Notes under the pieces: model-generated
The model's input: the letters and a program-made list of their open reading frames with translations, nothing else
What the model was told of the DNA's origin: nothing
Database searches by the model: none
Shown here: positions 7,569 to 15,903 of the stretch, piece after piece
Position numbering within the stretch: position 1 is the stretch's first letter
How the letters are laid out: every line of letters begins with the position of its first letter
Program-made: the position numbers and the translations under genes
NCBI GenBank assembly: GCA_964195485.1
Contig: CAXMPG010000158.1
Location: 1-19,531, forward strand
Source: CAJXZP01 sp964195485
GTDB taxonomy: Bacteria > Bacteroidota > Bacteroidia > Flavobacteriales_G > Salibacteraceae
Length of the DNA: 19,531 nucleotides
Reading direction: 5' to 3'

Positions 7569-9222
7569 GAATTGGACTGTTGTTCTTCTGTTATTAATTG
7601 TAGCACAAATTGGCGTTTCTCAGGTTGCTCCAGCAAAATATTGGATTCAATTTACCGATAAGGATAATACACCTTATTCTGTAAATACCCCATTAACATA
7701 CCTCTCTCAAAGAGCTATTGATCGCAGAACGGCACAAAATATTGCGATTACCTCTCAAGACTTCCCCGTTAATCCAACATACATTACGGGTGTCCAACAA
7801 GTAGCGAATGTAAATGTCTTAATTAGCTCTCGTTGGTTAAATGGAATTATTATTCAAACCACAGATACCGCTGGTCTTGATTTAATCATGAATTTACCTT
7901 TTGTAGATTCTGTGAATTCAGAAAGCGTAGAATCACCAGAACTATTGGGTAAGATTTCTGCCAAAATGAATGTGAATGGGGTAGTTACTGCGAATGAAAT
8001 TGATAATAGTATAGTTTCAGAAGGAATTAATTATGGATTAGCTACACTTCAAAATGAAATGTTAGGAATAGATTTCGTGCATGATCTAGGGTTTACTGGT
8101 GGCGGAATGGTTATCGCTGTTTTAGATGCGGGTTTTAAAGGCGCTGATACCACAGAGGTTTTGACTCCTATTTTTAATAACGGACAAATTCTAGGAACTT
8201 GGGACTTCGTTTTAGGACAACCCGTTGATTATTTAAGCCATTCTACGCATGGCAAATGGGTATTGAACTGTATGGGAGCTAATTTGCCTGGAACCTATGT
8301 AGGAACAGCTCCTGATGCGAGTTACTGGTTATTAAGAACCGAAGATGCGCCTACCGAAAATATTATTGAAGAATACAATTGGGTAGTGGGTGCAGAGTTT
8401 GCTGATAGTGTTGGTGCAGATGTTTTTAATACCTCTTTAGGGTATACCACATTTGACGATTCTACAAAAAATCATACCTATGCTGATTTGGATGGGAATA
8501 CGACTATTATAACTATAGGAGCTGATATTGCAGCTTCTAAAGGTATTATTGTGGTAAACAGTGCCGGTAATTCAGGCGGTGGTTCTTGGTACTATATTGG
8601 TGCTCCTGCAGATGGGGATAGCGTTTTAGCTATTGGCGCAGTGGATAATTCTAGTATTGTTACCGGATTTAGTTCTAGAGGACCTTCTTCAGATTTAAGA
8701 ACTAAGCCAAATGTAATGGCTTTAGGTGGCGGTGTACCAATGCCTTTGGGTTTAGATTCTACCATTTATATAAACGGAACATCCTTTTCGGGACCAATTT
8801 TAGCTGGTGCAGCAGCTTGTTTGTGGCAATCACGAAGTACGTATGAAAGTATGGAAGTATTTCACGCTATTGAAGAAAGTGCCGATAGATTCTCTAACCC
8901 TGATGATGATAATGGATTTGGGATTCCAAATTTCGGGATGGCGTATTTCTTTATTACTGGAGTAGATGAATTGAATAAGGATGCATTAAGTATTCAAGCG
9001 TATCCAAACCCAACAAATGGCATAGTTTATCTTCCTGTATTGGATGTAAATAATGTATCACTTACCGTTTTAGATATAGTTGGTCATAAAGTGACTAATT
9101 TCATGCCTACTGTAATGGATGGAAGTTTACGTATCGATTTATCTGATTACCCTAATGGCGTTTATTTAATTCATGTAGATACGGATACAGAGAACCAAAT
9201 AGTTAGAGTGATTAAGGAGTAA
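7543..9222 (+). CDS. T9SS-secreted S8 family serine protease (subtilase)
   Basis: A 559-residue protein from ATG 7543, within the end of the previous gene (26-base overlap). That start puts a basic stretch before a hydrophobic signal core (about 12-26, ending GVSQ). A prodomain-like region (about 31-170, with YWIQFTDKD and LSQRAIDRR) is typical of Bacteroidota S8 peptidases. All catalytic positions are visible: Asp195 in AVLDAGF, His236 in THGKWV, oxyanion Asn343 in SAGNSGG and Ser414 in NGTSFSGP. The last 75 residues are a T9SS type A sorting domain: YPNPTNG near 487, then beta strands and NGVYLIHV, ending in a basic tail. It is expected to be secreted by T9SS and either anchored or released. 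Earlier in-frame ATGs at 7477 and 7516 would weaken the signal peptide. It is the last gene of its run. Confidence 0.9.
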   Translation: MNWELKQIKNWTVVLLLLIVAQIGVSQVAPAKYWIQFTDKDNTPYSVNTPLTYLSQRAIDRRTAQNIAITSQDFPVNPTYITGVQQVANVNVLISSRWLNGIIIQTTDTAGLDLIMNLPFVDSVNSESVESPELLGKISAKMNVNGVVTANEIDNSIVSEGINYGLATLQNEMLGIDFVHDLGFTGGGMVIAVLDAGFKGADTTEVLTPIFNNGQILGTWDFVLGQPVDYLSHSTHGKWVLNCMGANLPGTYVGTAPDASYWLLRTEDAPTENIIEEYNWVVGAEFADSVGADVFNTSLGYTTFDDSTKNHTYADLDGNTTIITIGADIAASKGIIVVNSAGNSGGGSWYYIGAPADGDSVLAIGAVDNSSIVTGFSSRGPSSDLRTKPNVMALGGGVPMPLGLDSTIYINGTSFSGPILAGAAACLWQSRSTYESMEVFHAIEESADRFSNPDDDNGFGIPNFGMAYFFITGVDELNKDALSIQAYPNPTNGIVYLPVLDVNNVSLTVLDIVGHKVTNFMPTVMDGSLRIDLSDYPNGVYLIHVDTDTENQIVRVIKE

Positions 9223-9248
9223 AATAATTATTCCTTATTTATTGGAGG

Positions 9249-9303
9249 TAGTGTAATTTATTGTTTTGATTGAAGAAATACCCAAGGACTAAATCAAACA
9301 CTA
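9249..9303. terminator. Possible bidirectional stem-loop between convergent genes
   Basis: The 106-base gap between the convergent subtilase and PagL-like 2 genes contains nested inverted repeats: TAGTGT (9249-9254) with ACACTA (9298-9303), and TTTGATT (9265-9271) with AATCAAA (9292-9298). The two stems share one base and are separated by a bulge, so only one can form fully. A palindrome, CACTATAGTG, follows at 9299-9308. The position suits a shared terminator, but the stems are AT-rich and weak. Confidence 0.3.
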
Positions 9304-9328
9304 TAGTGGGAATTAGCTTTTAAAGAAT

Positions 9329-10501
9329 TTATTTTTTTGTAGGTCTACTCAGTTTATACCCAATGCTCCATTCAATATAATCAGCAATTCCAAAATTATA
9401 GGCACGAAGGGCACCACCAATTTGAATTCCCTTGTAAACATCCCATCTAGCACCAAAACGTTGGTAAAAATCAGGAGTTTGACCTTTAATTTCCTCTCGA
9501 ATTAGATAATATCCAATATCTGTAAAAAAGGAAACTTTACCAAGAGCCATTTGACCGGATATGTAAACACTCATGTTCCAGTAGTATTTTCCAGCTACTT
9601 CTACGGGATTATATAGACCGTCAATTACATCTAATTGCGCACTGGCACTGGCGTCATAAGCAGTCTCTATTCCTGCGCCATACTTCCATTTTTCTGTTGA
9701 ATATCGTAAATACCCGAGAGCTAACCCATAAACTGGATAATTAATTCCTAAATACTGAGTACTTATTTGTGTAACGGATGTATCAAATTTCACTTGTTTT
9801 GTACTGATCTTTAAGTCAGCTACAAATTCATTTTTTTTAGTAAACTCAGAAGGAGTGGTATTGTTAAAGACAGGTTGGTTTCCTTTAAAGTGATAGGCAA
9901 CAGAAACTTTAGGACCAGTCATGTTAATTCCCATATTAGGTAGTGTAGTAGCCCCATTTGAAAAATGTGTAAAAGTGTAAGCCAAGTCTAATTGAAGATG
10001 TTCTGCTAACATCCATTGGGCTTTTAAACCGAAATCTAAATAAACAGTATTATATGAGCCAATAGCTACATTAGCAGGATTAATAATTGCATCATATGGT
10101 CTCCAATTAAAGGTCATTCCAGCTCCACCTTCAAAATGAATTCCAAACCGATTCCATTGTTTTAAAGTATTATTAAAAAAACCATAAATGGCTACTGGAT
10201 GTCCTAATTCATCCTCATTAGCTAATGCAGCTCCGTATATTCCGAATCCAACAGAAGGCATTCCCCATGCGCGATGCCAGCTTTTTTCTCCATTGGTTTG
10301 AAACCCAAACTCAAGCGCAATAGACTGATACGATTTAATAGGCTGACCAGAGGCATTTTCACCCTTCAAAAACTCATTGGTTTGTAAAACCCCTCCCCGT
10401 TGATAATTTGCACGAACAAATGGTAGTTTCTCCACCTTTGTTTCCTGCGCGTTTATATCTAGGGACATTACAATGAATAACAAAATTAAAGATAATCTCA
10501 T
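9329..10501 (-). CDS. PagL-like lipid A deacylase / acyloxyacyl hydrolase family outer-membrane protein (paralogue 2)
   Basis: A 390-residue protein with a signal peptide (about 1-18, ending INA before Q19), then a strand-rich barrel-like body. H179 and S181 in THFSNG, followed by PNMGIN, match the H-x-S-N signature of PagL. The position of the catalytic Glu of PagL (Ser+12) is N193. It is clearly paralogous to the protein at 3000-4178: shared features include TNEFL/TNDFL near residue 45, YGFFN/YGIFE, W-x-P near 133-143, and a C-terminal block with FYQR, YKG, LRA and NFG-x-AD in the same order. The two genes are on the same strand about 5 kb apart. A weak -7-like box (TATTATTG, 10540-10547) with a TTG 19 bases further upstream precedes it. 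The substrate is uncertain: lipid A or another envelope glycolipid. Confidence 0.73.
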   Translation of the reverse strand: MRLSLILLFIVMSLDINAQETKVEKLPFVRANYQRGGVLQTNEFLKGENASGQPIKSYQSIALEFGFQTNGEKSWHRAWGMPSVGFGIYGAALANEDELGHPVAIYGFFNNTLKQWNRFGIHFEGGAGMTFNWRPYDAIINPANVAIGSYNTVYLDFGLKAQWMLAEHLQLDLAYTFTHFSNGATTLPNMGINMTGPKVSVAYHFKGNQPVFNNTTPSEFTKKNEFVADLKISTKQVKFDTSVTQISTQYLGINYPVYGLALGYLRYSTEKWKYGAGIETAYDASASAQLDVIDGLYNPVEVAGKYYWNMSVYISGQMALGKVSFFTDIGYYLIREEIKGQTPDFYQRFGARWDVYKGIQIGGALRAYNFGIADYIEWSIGYKLSRPTKK

Positions 10502-10677
10502 GATTGAATTTGGTTTATTAATTGATCGGAAGGATAATACAATAATAGGAATCTCTATTTACAAGCCAATCATTTAATAGGCTAAAACCAGATTTGATAT
10601 TTACATGATTCCAAAGTGAATTTATTACTGAGGAAGAAATCGGTGGGGTTTGAATTGTTACGAGGCGTTTTCAAAGT

Positions 10678-11646
10678 GTGACCGGTTCTGGTATGCTGTT
10701 GCTAAAACTTAACAGTACGGGGCATAAAGTCTGGCGGAGAGCATATAGTGAGGCTACATCAGCCGGATTTTGTGAGGGATACGCTGTGCATCAAACGTCA
10801 GATAAGGGATATATATTAACTGGAACATACTATATTAATTATTATGATTCTACTAGAAATAAGGATGTATTTATTGTGAAAACCGATAGTTTAGGTAATG
10901 AGCAATGGAGGCGTTTCTTTGGTGGCGCTAAGGATGATGCGGGTTATTCTGTTCGTCAGGATAACGCCAATAATTACCTTATTGCAGGTCGAACAAATAG
11001 TTATGACACCGATTTTGGCTCAAATATGTACCTTATAAAACTAGACAGTAACGGAGATTCACTGTGGACAAATACCTATGGTGGCGATTATATGGAAACC
11101 GCTACCGGACTTTGGTTAACTAATGATAATGGTTATATCCTGTCGGGGAGTTCCAATACATTTAGTAATGGCGACTTTGATGGGTTTGTGGTAAAAACGG
11201 ATAATAACGGAGATACCTTGTGGACAAAACATTATGGCTTAACCGGAGTAGAGGCCTTCAGCTCAGTGCAACAATTCTCAGATAATGGACATGTTTTCGC
11301 TGGTATTACCAATAGTATTGGTGCTGGTGGTCTAGATATGTATGTTTTGAAAAACAACTCATTAGGGAATGTGCTAAACCAAAATAGTATTGCTAATTAT
11401 AATGGAGTCACCATCAATGTTAGCGTATATCCTAATCCGAGTACGGGAAGAATTCTAATTTCAACAGATAAAAAATATGCAGCCATAAAAATCATGGATG
11501 TATTGGGCAAAACAATTTACTCCAATACTACCCCTTCACTTGTTACTTCAATTGATTTGAGCAAACAACTAAAAGAGATTTACTTTTATCAAATAAAGTT
11601 AAATGACCTTTCCTCTGTGAAGTCTGGTAAAATTGTAATTGAGTAA
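10678..11646 (+). CDS. T9SS sorting-domain repeat protein, probably 5'-truncated
   Basis: 322 residues from a GTG at 10678; an ATG at 10693 is also possible. About four repeats of 50 residues (GYxxxQTxDxGYIxxG ... xxKTDSxGxxxWxxxxGG) run through 35-230, a beta-propeller-like pattern common in secreted Bacteroidota proteins. Residues about 249-322 form a T9SS type A sorting domain (YPNPSTGRI near 251, then IKIMDVLGKTIY). The N-terminus has no signal peptide, which a T9SS cargo needs to cross the inner membrane, and it begins in mid-repeat at GMLLLKLNSTG. An in-frame TGA lies at 10651-10653. I found no convincing remnant of the missing front part in the other frames of 10502-10677. It is probably a decayed or truncated copy; an error in the underlying sequence is the alternative. 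Confidence 0.65.
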   Translation: MTGSGMLLLKLNSTGHKVWRRAYSEATSAGFCEGYAVHQTSDKGYILTGTYYINYYDSTRNKDVFIVKTDSLGNEQWRRFFGGAKDDAGYSVRQDNANNYLIAGRTNSYDTDFGSNMYLIKLDSNGDSLWTNTYGGDYMETATGLWLTNDNGYILSGSSNTFSNGDFDGFVVKTDNNGDTLWTKHYGLTGVEAFSSVQQFSDNGHVFAGITNSIGAGGLDMYVLKNNSLGNVLNQNSIANYNGVTINVSVYPNPSTGRILISTDKKYAAIKIMDVLGKTIYSNTTPSLVTSIDLSKQLKEIYFYQIKLNDLSSVKSGKIVIE

Positions 11647-11667
11647 GATGATTGGAATTTGATAAAC

Positions 11668-12780
11668 CTAAGCTTTCGCTAAGTTTCTGTCGTAAGCCCC
11701 AGTACCCAATTGATTTAGTAATATAAAATGACTTTTTACAGCTCCAAAAAATGTTTTGTGATTATGGTAAGGAACGTTATACTCTAATGCCGTTTTTTCT
11801 ACAATTTTCGCGATGTCTTTATAATGAACATGACAAATTTTCGGAAACAAATGATGCTCTACTTGATGGTTTAATCCACCCACAAACCAGGAGAATATTT
11901 TAGCACCATGTGCAAAGTTTGAAGTTGTTTTTAATTGGTGAATAGCCCAATTATTTTCAACCGTACCGGTTTTACTAACATCAAAGAATTCTGTTCCTTC
12001 TACTACGTGAGCGGGTTGAAAAATTAATGCAAGTGAAATTCCTGTAATGGCATGCATTAAAAGAAACCCTAAAATAGTTTGCCACCATGGTAAATCTACC
12101 ACTATTAGCGGCAGAACCAATGTTAAACTTGCATACCAGAGCTTGTGAAACCCAGCGGTTAATAGCGCTGACCTAAGTGTTAAGCCTTGCGTTCTTAAAA
12201 GGTCTGCTTTGTGGTATCTGTAAATTCGTTCAAAATCCTTACTTAGAAACCAATATAACGTCATTATAGAATACATGAATGGCGCATAAAAAGCTTGGAA
12301 TCTAAATACGGGTTTCCATTGTTGGTCGGGAGTAAAACGCATCACTGGGTTTCCAATATCTTCATCAAACTGGTCAATATTAGTGAAAGAGTGATGCAAT
12401 ACATTATGCTGAATGATCCAATTGGCGTGATATGCGCCAAGGAAGTTAATTAAAAACCCTAATGCTAAATTTACATTTTTGTTTTTAGAATAAGCTCCGT
12501 GGTTAGCATCATGCATAATAGATAAGCCAATTCCTGCCATACCTAATCCCATAATTGCCCATAAACCCATTATAGGCCAAAGACCAGTAACCGTTTGGGT
12601 AAACATTAATGCCATTGGAACAAAGTATAAGAGAATCATGAAAATCGTCTTTAAGACCATTTCAGTATTCGCCATTTTTGAAATTCCGTTATCTTCAAAA
12701 TGTTGATTAACTCTTTTTCGAAGTACAGAGAAAAATTCTGGTTGATGGGCTGTATTAAATTTTACGACTTTCCTACTCAT
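11668..12780 (-). CDS. Front-end-type fatty acid desaturase (acyl-lipid/acyl-CoA), no cytochrome b5 domain
   Basis: A 370-residue integral membrane di-iron desaturase. The three histidine boxes are intact: HDANH (90-94), HNVLHH (125-130) and QVEHH (306-310) within GGLNHQVEHHLFP. A Gln in the first place of the third box and the surrounding GGLN...EHHLFP are the hallmark of delta-5/delta-6 type front-end desaturases. These insert a double bond between an existing one and the carboxyl end. Hydrophobic segments occur at about 44-62, 67-89, 103-118 and 212-255. There is no fused cytochrome b5 domain (HPGG motif absent), so a separate electron donor is needed. It is probably used for membrane fluidity or polyunsaturated lipid synthesis. 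The regiospecificity is not decidable here. A -7 box lies 22 bases upstream; the gene converges with the truncated T9SS gene. Confidence 0.88.
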   Translation of the reverse strand: MSRKVVKFNTAHQPEFFSVLRKRVNQHFEDNGISKMANTEMVLKTIFMILLYFVPMALMFTQTVTGLWPIMGLWAIMGLGMAGIGLSIMHDANHGAYSKNKNVNLALGFLINFLGAYHANWIIQHNVLHHSFTNIDQFDEDIGNPVMRFTPDQQWKPVFRFQAFYAPFMYSIMTLYWFLSKDFERIYRYHKADLLRTQGLTLRSALLTAGFHKLWYASLTLVLPLIVVDLPWWQTILGFLLMHAITGISLALIFQPAHVVEGTEFFDVSKTGTVENNWAIHQLKTTSNFAHGAKIFSWFVGGLNHQVEHHLFPKICHVHYKDIAKIVEKTALEYNVPYHNHKTFFGAVKSHFILLNQLGTGAYDRNLAKA

Positions 12781-12802
12781 ATTACCATTTTAATTGCGGC
12801 TG

Positions 12803-12810
12803 CAAAAGTA
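12803..12810 (-). promoter_or_regulatory. Bacteroidota -7 box (TACTTTTG) for the desaturase
   Basis: The minus strand reads TACTTTTGC, an exact TAnnTTTG match, 22 bases before the ATG at 12780. The 131-base gap to the next gene upstream holds nothing else I can support. Confidence 0.5.
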
Positions 12811-12911
12811 CTCTCAAAAAGCTCTTAATAACCTATCGGAAATCATATTAATAACAACGAGCCGTGAGCATCCGAAAATATCACTTTCCTTTGCGTAGTA
12901 GTCGGTGTGGC

Positions 12912-14504
12912 TTAGTTTTTAATTACTTTCTGAACGGTTGAGTAGCTGCCACCCACAATTTTGATGATAAATGTTCCCGAGGGGTAGGCAGAAAAGTCTA
13001 AATTATTATTGTGTCTTCCAATGCTTTTAGGAAGCTCCATTTTAAAGATTTCGTTACCGGTAACATCAAAAACCGTTAAAGAGTGGTTGTTTAAGTTAGG
13101 AACAAAATAAGCAACATTCACTAGGTCAGATACCGGATTTGGAAAAACCGAAAGGTTATACATATTGTCACCATTTAAGTCAATGTTTTGCGTGCCTACG
13201 GTTACTTTGTTAATGTATACCTTAAAAATCAAACTACTTGCAGAACTTTGTGTTCCATTATTTGAAAAGAAAATATTTGGTTGTGAACTTTCAATCCCTC
13301 CATAAATATAACCTACTAGCGTTCTTGAATTCGGCACATCATTAATGTTTAAAATCTCTTTCTCTAAATAAAGGTTGGCATCTGTTACTGGAATAAATTC
13401 AGCACCTGAACCCACTAACGTTGGCATTTCAATATCCAAATTTGTTTCTACCATAGAACCATCGCTAAATCTCGTAACCATACTAATGGTTTTAACAAAT
13501 GGCACATTATCATCTTGTACTAAATTCCCGGTATTATCCATGGTATACTGACTCATGCCGCCAAAGAAAACCGTATGCATTGCATTACTGTCGGCATCAT
13601 AAATAGGAAGCTTAGCACTGTGATACTGACTTAAGTATTGATTGAAACCCGTAATAGCAGTGTGACCTGCAGCAGTTACATCTACTGGATATAAGTAAGG
13701 TAAATCGTTTGCATCAAAAACACCACTCCACATGGTAAACCCATGGTCGCCATTCGGGAAAATTTGAGGACTCATGTTATAGTCTCTCTTATGCAAATGG
13801 GTAGGGTCATTGGTTTGGCTATAATTAGCCATCGAAAGGTTTGTCCCGTCATCTATTAGTTCAAACTCTCTGATAGAGTTCCCGTAAACCTGAACATAAG
13901 TGGCTCCACCCATTGGGTTATATCTACCGGTGAATTTTTGGCCTCCACATAAAAAGAACGTAGAATCTAAATATCCAATTTGGCCACCTGTAAGGGCCAT
14001 GTTTTGATTCATGATTTGTCTAAAATGAGAAGTAATAGCAGAACCCGCAATTACCGCACTAGCTATACCGTCAATATCAATAGCCGTAATATACGGATAG
14101 GTAATATGGTCAGAATTCGATGTGCTATATCCATATCCCCCAAAAACGTATAATGTATTGTTTCGTTGAATAAACTCTTGATTAGTTGATTGTAATTGCT
14201 CATAAACCGAAGAGGGTAATACACTTAGATCAGCACTCCATACTTGGTTGTTGGCTGGGTCAATTACAAATACTTCTTTATTATTATCATTTTCTCCAAA
14301 AGCAGCAAATGGTTGACGCTGGTGTAAGCCATCCGTGCGGCCACCCACTAAAACCCATTTATTATCACTTGTTTTTCCATAGGCAAAGGAGTGTAAGCCT
14401 GGAGCGTTGGTAATGGTTAAAGGCTCAATTTCTACATTAAAAGTCTCTTGGGCGGTTACGGTGACTGCAGTAATAAGAGCGGCAATAAACAGTAATTTTT
14501 TCAT
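12912..14504 (-). CDS. Kelch-like beta-propeller protein with T9SS type A sorting domain
   Basis: A 530-residue exported protein. The signal peptide is about 1-18 (MKK start, hydrophobic core, VTA before Q19). The central part (about 30-420) has repeated strand patterns around VLVGGRTDG, LYVFGGYGY, FFLCGGQKF, TVFFGGMSQY and VGYIYGGIE. The paired glycines after hydrophobic strands are what kelch-type propellers show. Residues about 450-530 form a T9SS type A sorting domain: VFPNPVSDLVNV, then LTVFDVTGNEIF and SGTFIIKI, ending in a basic tail. It is likely secreted and surface-attached through T9SS. The ligand or enzymatic role is unknown. It appears to be a single-gene unit; a 10-base palindrome, GTAAATTTAC (14518-14527), lies just upstream of the start and partly resembles a -7 box. 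Confidence 0.78.
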   Translation of the reverse strand: MKKLLFIAALITAVTVTAQETFNVEIEPLTITNAPGLHSFAYGKTSDNKWVLVGGRTDGLHQRQPFAAFGENDNNKEVFVIDPANNQVWSADLSVLPSSVYEQLQSTNQEFIQRNNTLYVFGGYGYSTSNSDHITYPYITAIDIDGIASAVIAGSAITSHFRQIMNQNMALTGGQIGYLDSTFFLCGGQKFTGRYNPMGGATYVQVYGNSIREFELIDDGTNLSMANYSQTNDPTHLHKRDYNMSPQIFPNGDHGFTMWSGVFDANDLPYLYPVDVTAAGHTAITGFNQYLSQYHSAKLPIYDADSNAMHTVFFGGMSQYTMDNTGNLVQDDNVPFVKTISMVTRFSDGSMVETNLDIEMPTLVGSGAEFIPVTDANLYLEKEILNINDVPNSRTLVGYIYGGIESSQPNIFFSNNGTQSSASSLIFKVYINKVTVGTQNIDLNGDNMYNLSVFPNPVSDLVNVAYFVPNLNNHSLTVFDVTGNEIFKMELPKSIGRHNNNLDFSAYPSGTFIIKIVGGSYSTVQKVIKN

Positions 14505-14638
14505 TCTAGTATGGTATGTAAATTTACCGCAAGTTAATAAACACTAACCTAAAATGCAATAGCGTTAAAATGGCTATTTATGGTTTGTTAATTAGTGGGT
14601 TAGGTGTGAACCTTGATTTGTGAAGAGGTAAAACTTAC

Positions 14639-15088
14639 CTACCTTTTCATGGCACGGTCAATGTCTCTTTTACTGTCGTTTTGTTTTAAAGACTCACGTT
14701 TGTCAAACAGTTTCTTGCCCTTTGACAATGCAATGTTAATTTTAGCGTAACCACTTTGAGAAACAAATAATCGTGTAGGGATAATAGTAAGACCTTGGTC
14801 TTTTAGCTTTTTTTCTAAGCGTTTCATTTCCCCTTTATTCAGAAGTAGCTTTCGGGTTCTACCTGGTTCATGATTTACAAAACCACCTTTGTCGTATTCT
14901 GTAATATGCATATTGTAAATAAAAAGCTCTCCATTAGCAAACCGGCAAAAGGCTTCCATAATACTCGCTTTCCCTTGTCTGATGGATTTAATCTCCGTTC
15001 CCTGAAGAACCATTCCAGCAGTGAATTTCTCTAAAAATTCGTACTCGTGCGAAGCTTTCTTATTCTTTATTACAATATTGTCAGACAT
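14639..15088 (-). CDS. smpB: SsrA-binding protein SmpB (trans-translation)
   Basis: 149 residues, close to the usual SmpB length. Family landmarks are in order: KNKKASHEY (8-16), GMVLQGTEIKSIRQGKASI (25-43), NGELFIYNMHI (52-62), HEPGRTRKLLL (73-83), IIPTRLF, and the C-terminal GKKLFDKRESLK...RDIDRAMKR. The basic C-terminal tail enters the mRNA channel of a stalled ribosome. SmpB binds tmRNA and delivers it to stalled ribosomes, so that broken messages are released and the nascent peptide is tagged for degradation. The tmRNA gene itself (ssrA) is not in this window. The ATG is three bases from the stop of the upstream DtxR-type regulator, so the two are almost certainly on one transcript, although no functional link between them is obvious. 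Confidence 0.96.
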   Translation of the reverse strand: MSDNIVIKNKKASHEYEFLEKFTAGMVLQGTEIKSIRQGKASIMEAFCRFANGELFIYNMHITEYDKGGFVNHEPGRTRKLLLNKGEMKRLEKKLKDQGLTIIPTRLFVSQSGYAKINIALSKGKKLFDKRESLKQNDSKRDIDRAMKR

Positions 15089-15091
15089 CCG

Positions 15092-15757
15092 TTATCTAGA
15101 TAGTTTTTTTATAAATATATTTTGTGCCACAATATTGGATACGGTTAGTTTATTATTTGAACCAACAATAATGTCTATCGAGCCATCGTAGTCATTAATC
15201 TCCTTAATACCAACAGACTGACCAAGAGTAAGTCCTGATTTAACTAAGTAATTTAAAAAATCAGGGGAGGTATCTTTAAGTCCTACAATTAATCCAAAAT
15301 GATTTAACCCAAGGTTTGATATTGTTATATCCTTATGATATTCTAAAATGCCATTTTTATCAGGAATTGGGTCACCATGCGGGTCGTTCTTAGGAAAGCC
15401 TAAGAATTCATCCAATTTATTAATGAGGTCAATACTTTTTACATGTTCTAACTCTTCCGCAATGTCGTGAACTTCCCCCCATCCAAAACCTAATTTCTTT
15501 ACTAAAAAGGTTTCCCAGATTCGGTGTTTTCGTACCAAAATAACGGCAACTCCTAATCCTTTATCGGTAAACTGAACACCTTGATACGGCTTGTAAATAA
15601 TTAAATCTTTCGAAGACAGCCTCTTAAGCATATCTGTAACGGTAGGAGCTTTGGTTTTAATCTTCTCCGCAATTTCATTAGTAGAAGCGGTACCTTTATT
15701 ATCTTCGATAATAGAGAAGATAGTTTTTAAGTAATTTTCTTCGGTGAAAGACAGCAT
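15092..15757 (-). CDS. DtxR/MntR-family metal-dependent transcriptional regulator
   Basis: A 221-residue regulator from ATG 15757. A longer frame from 15832 is unlikely, because the -7 box at 15778-15785 lies inside its extra 75 bases. An N-terminal winged helix (about 1-65; recognition region KAPTVTDMLKRL) is followed by the metal-binding dimerisation domain. By alignment with DtxR, H78, E82 and H97 match the ancillary site, and E101, E104 and H105 the primary site, where E101 replaces the DtxR Cys as in MntR. The N-terminal ligand position (DtxR M10, MntR D8) is N8 here. Residues about 150-221 look like a FeoA/SH3-type domain. Such proteins repress metal uptake genes when Mn(II) or Fe(II) is plentiful; no target operon is visible here. 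It is first in a unit with smpB. Confidence 0.88.
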   Translation of the reverse strand: MLSFTEENYLKTIFSIIEDNKGTASTNEIAEKIKTKAPTVTDMLKRLSSKDLIIYKPYQGVQFTDKGLGVAVILVRKHRIWETFLVKKLGFGWGEVHDIAEELEHVKSIDLINKLDEFLGFPKNDPHGDPIPDKNGILEYHKDITISNLGLNHFGLIVGLKDTSPDFLNYLVKSGLTLGQSVGIKEINDYDGSIDIIVGSNNKLTVSNIVAQNIFIKKLSR

Positions 15758-15777
15758 ATTCAATAATTTTATGGTAG

Positions 15778-15785
15778 CAAAAGTA
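15778..15785 (-). promoter_or_regulatory. Bacteroidota -7 box (TACTTTTG) for the dtxR-like/smpB unit
   Basis: The minus strand reads TACTTTTGC, an exact TAnnTTTG match, 20 bases before the ATG at 15757. It decides the start of the regulator: the longer frame would begin upstream of the promoter. Confidence 0.55.
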
Positions 15786-15903
15786 TCTAATAAAAAGAAT
15801 TTAGTTTGGTCTAAAAGTTTTTTTATTGACACTTTAATGTTGTTATTCCTTCATTTTAATTTACACATCATTAAGAGGTGTCGGTCAGGTCAGTTGAAAG
15901 TCG

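Noticed and set aside
14186..14413. Plus-strand open frame of 75 codons inside the kelch-like gene
   Set aside because: Opposite-strand shadow, no promoter or family signal.
14518..14527. Palindrome GTAAATTTAC before the kelch-like T9SS gene as an operator
   Set aside because: AT-rich 10-base palindromes are expected by chance here and it partly overlaps a -7-like sequence; no second copy was found.
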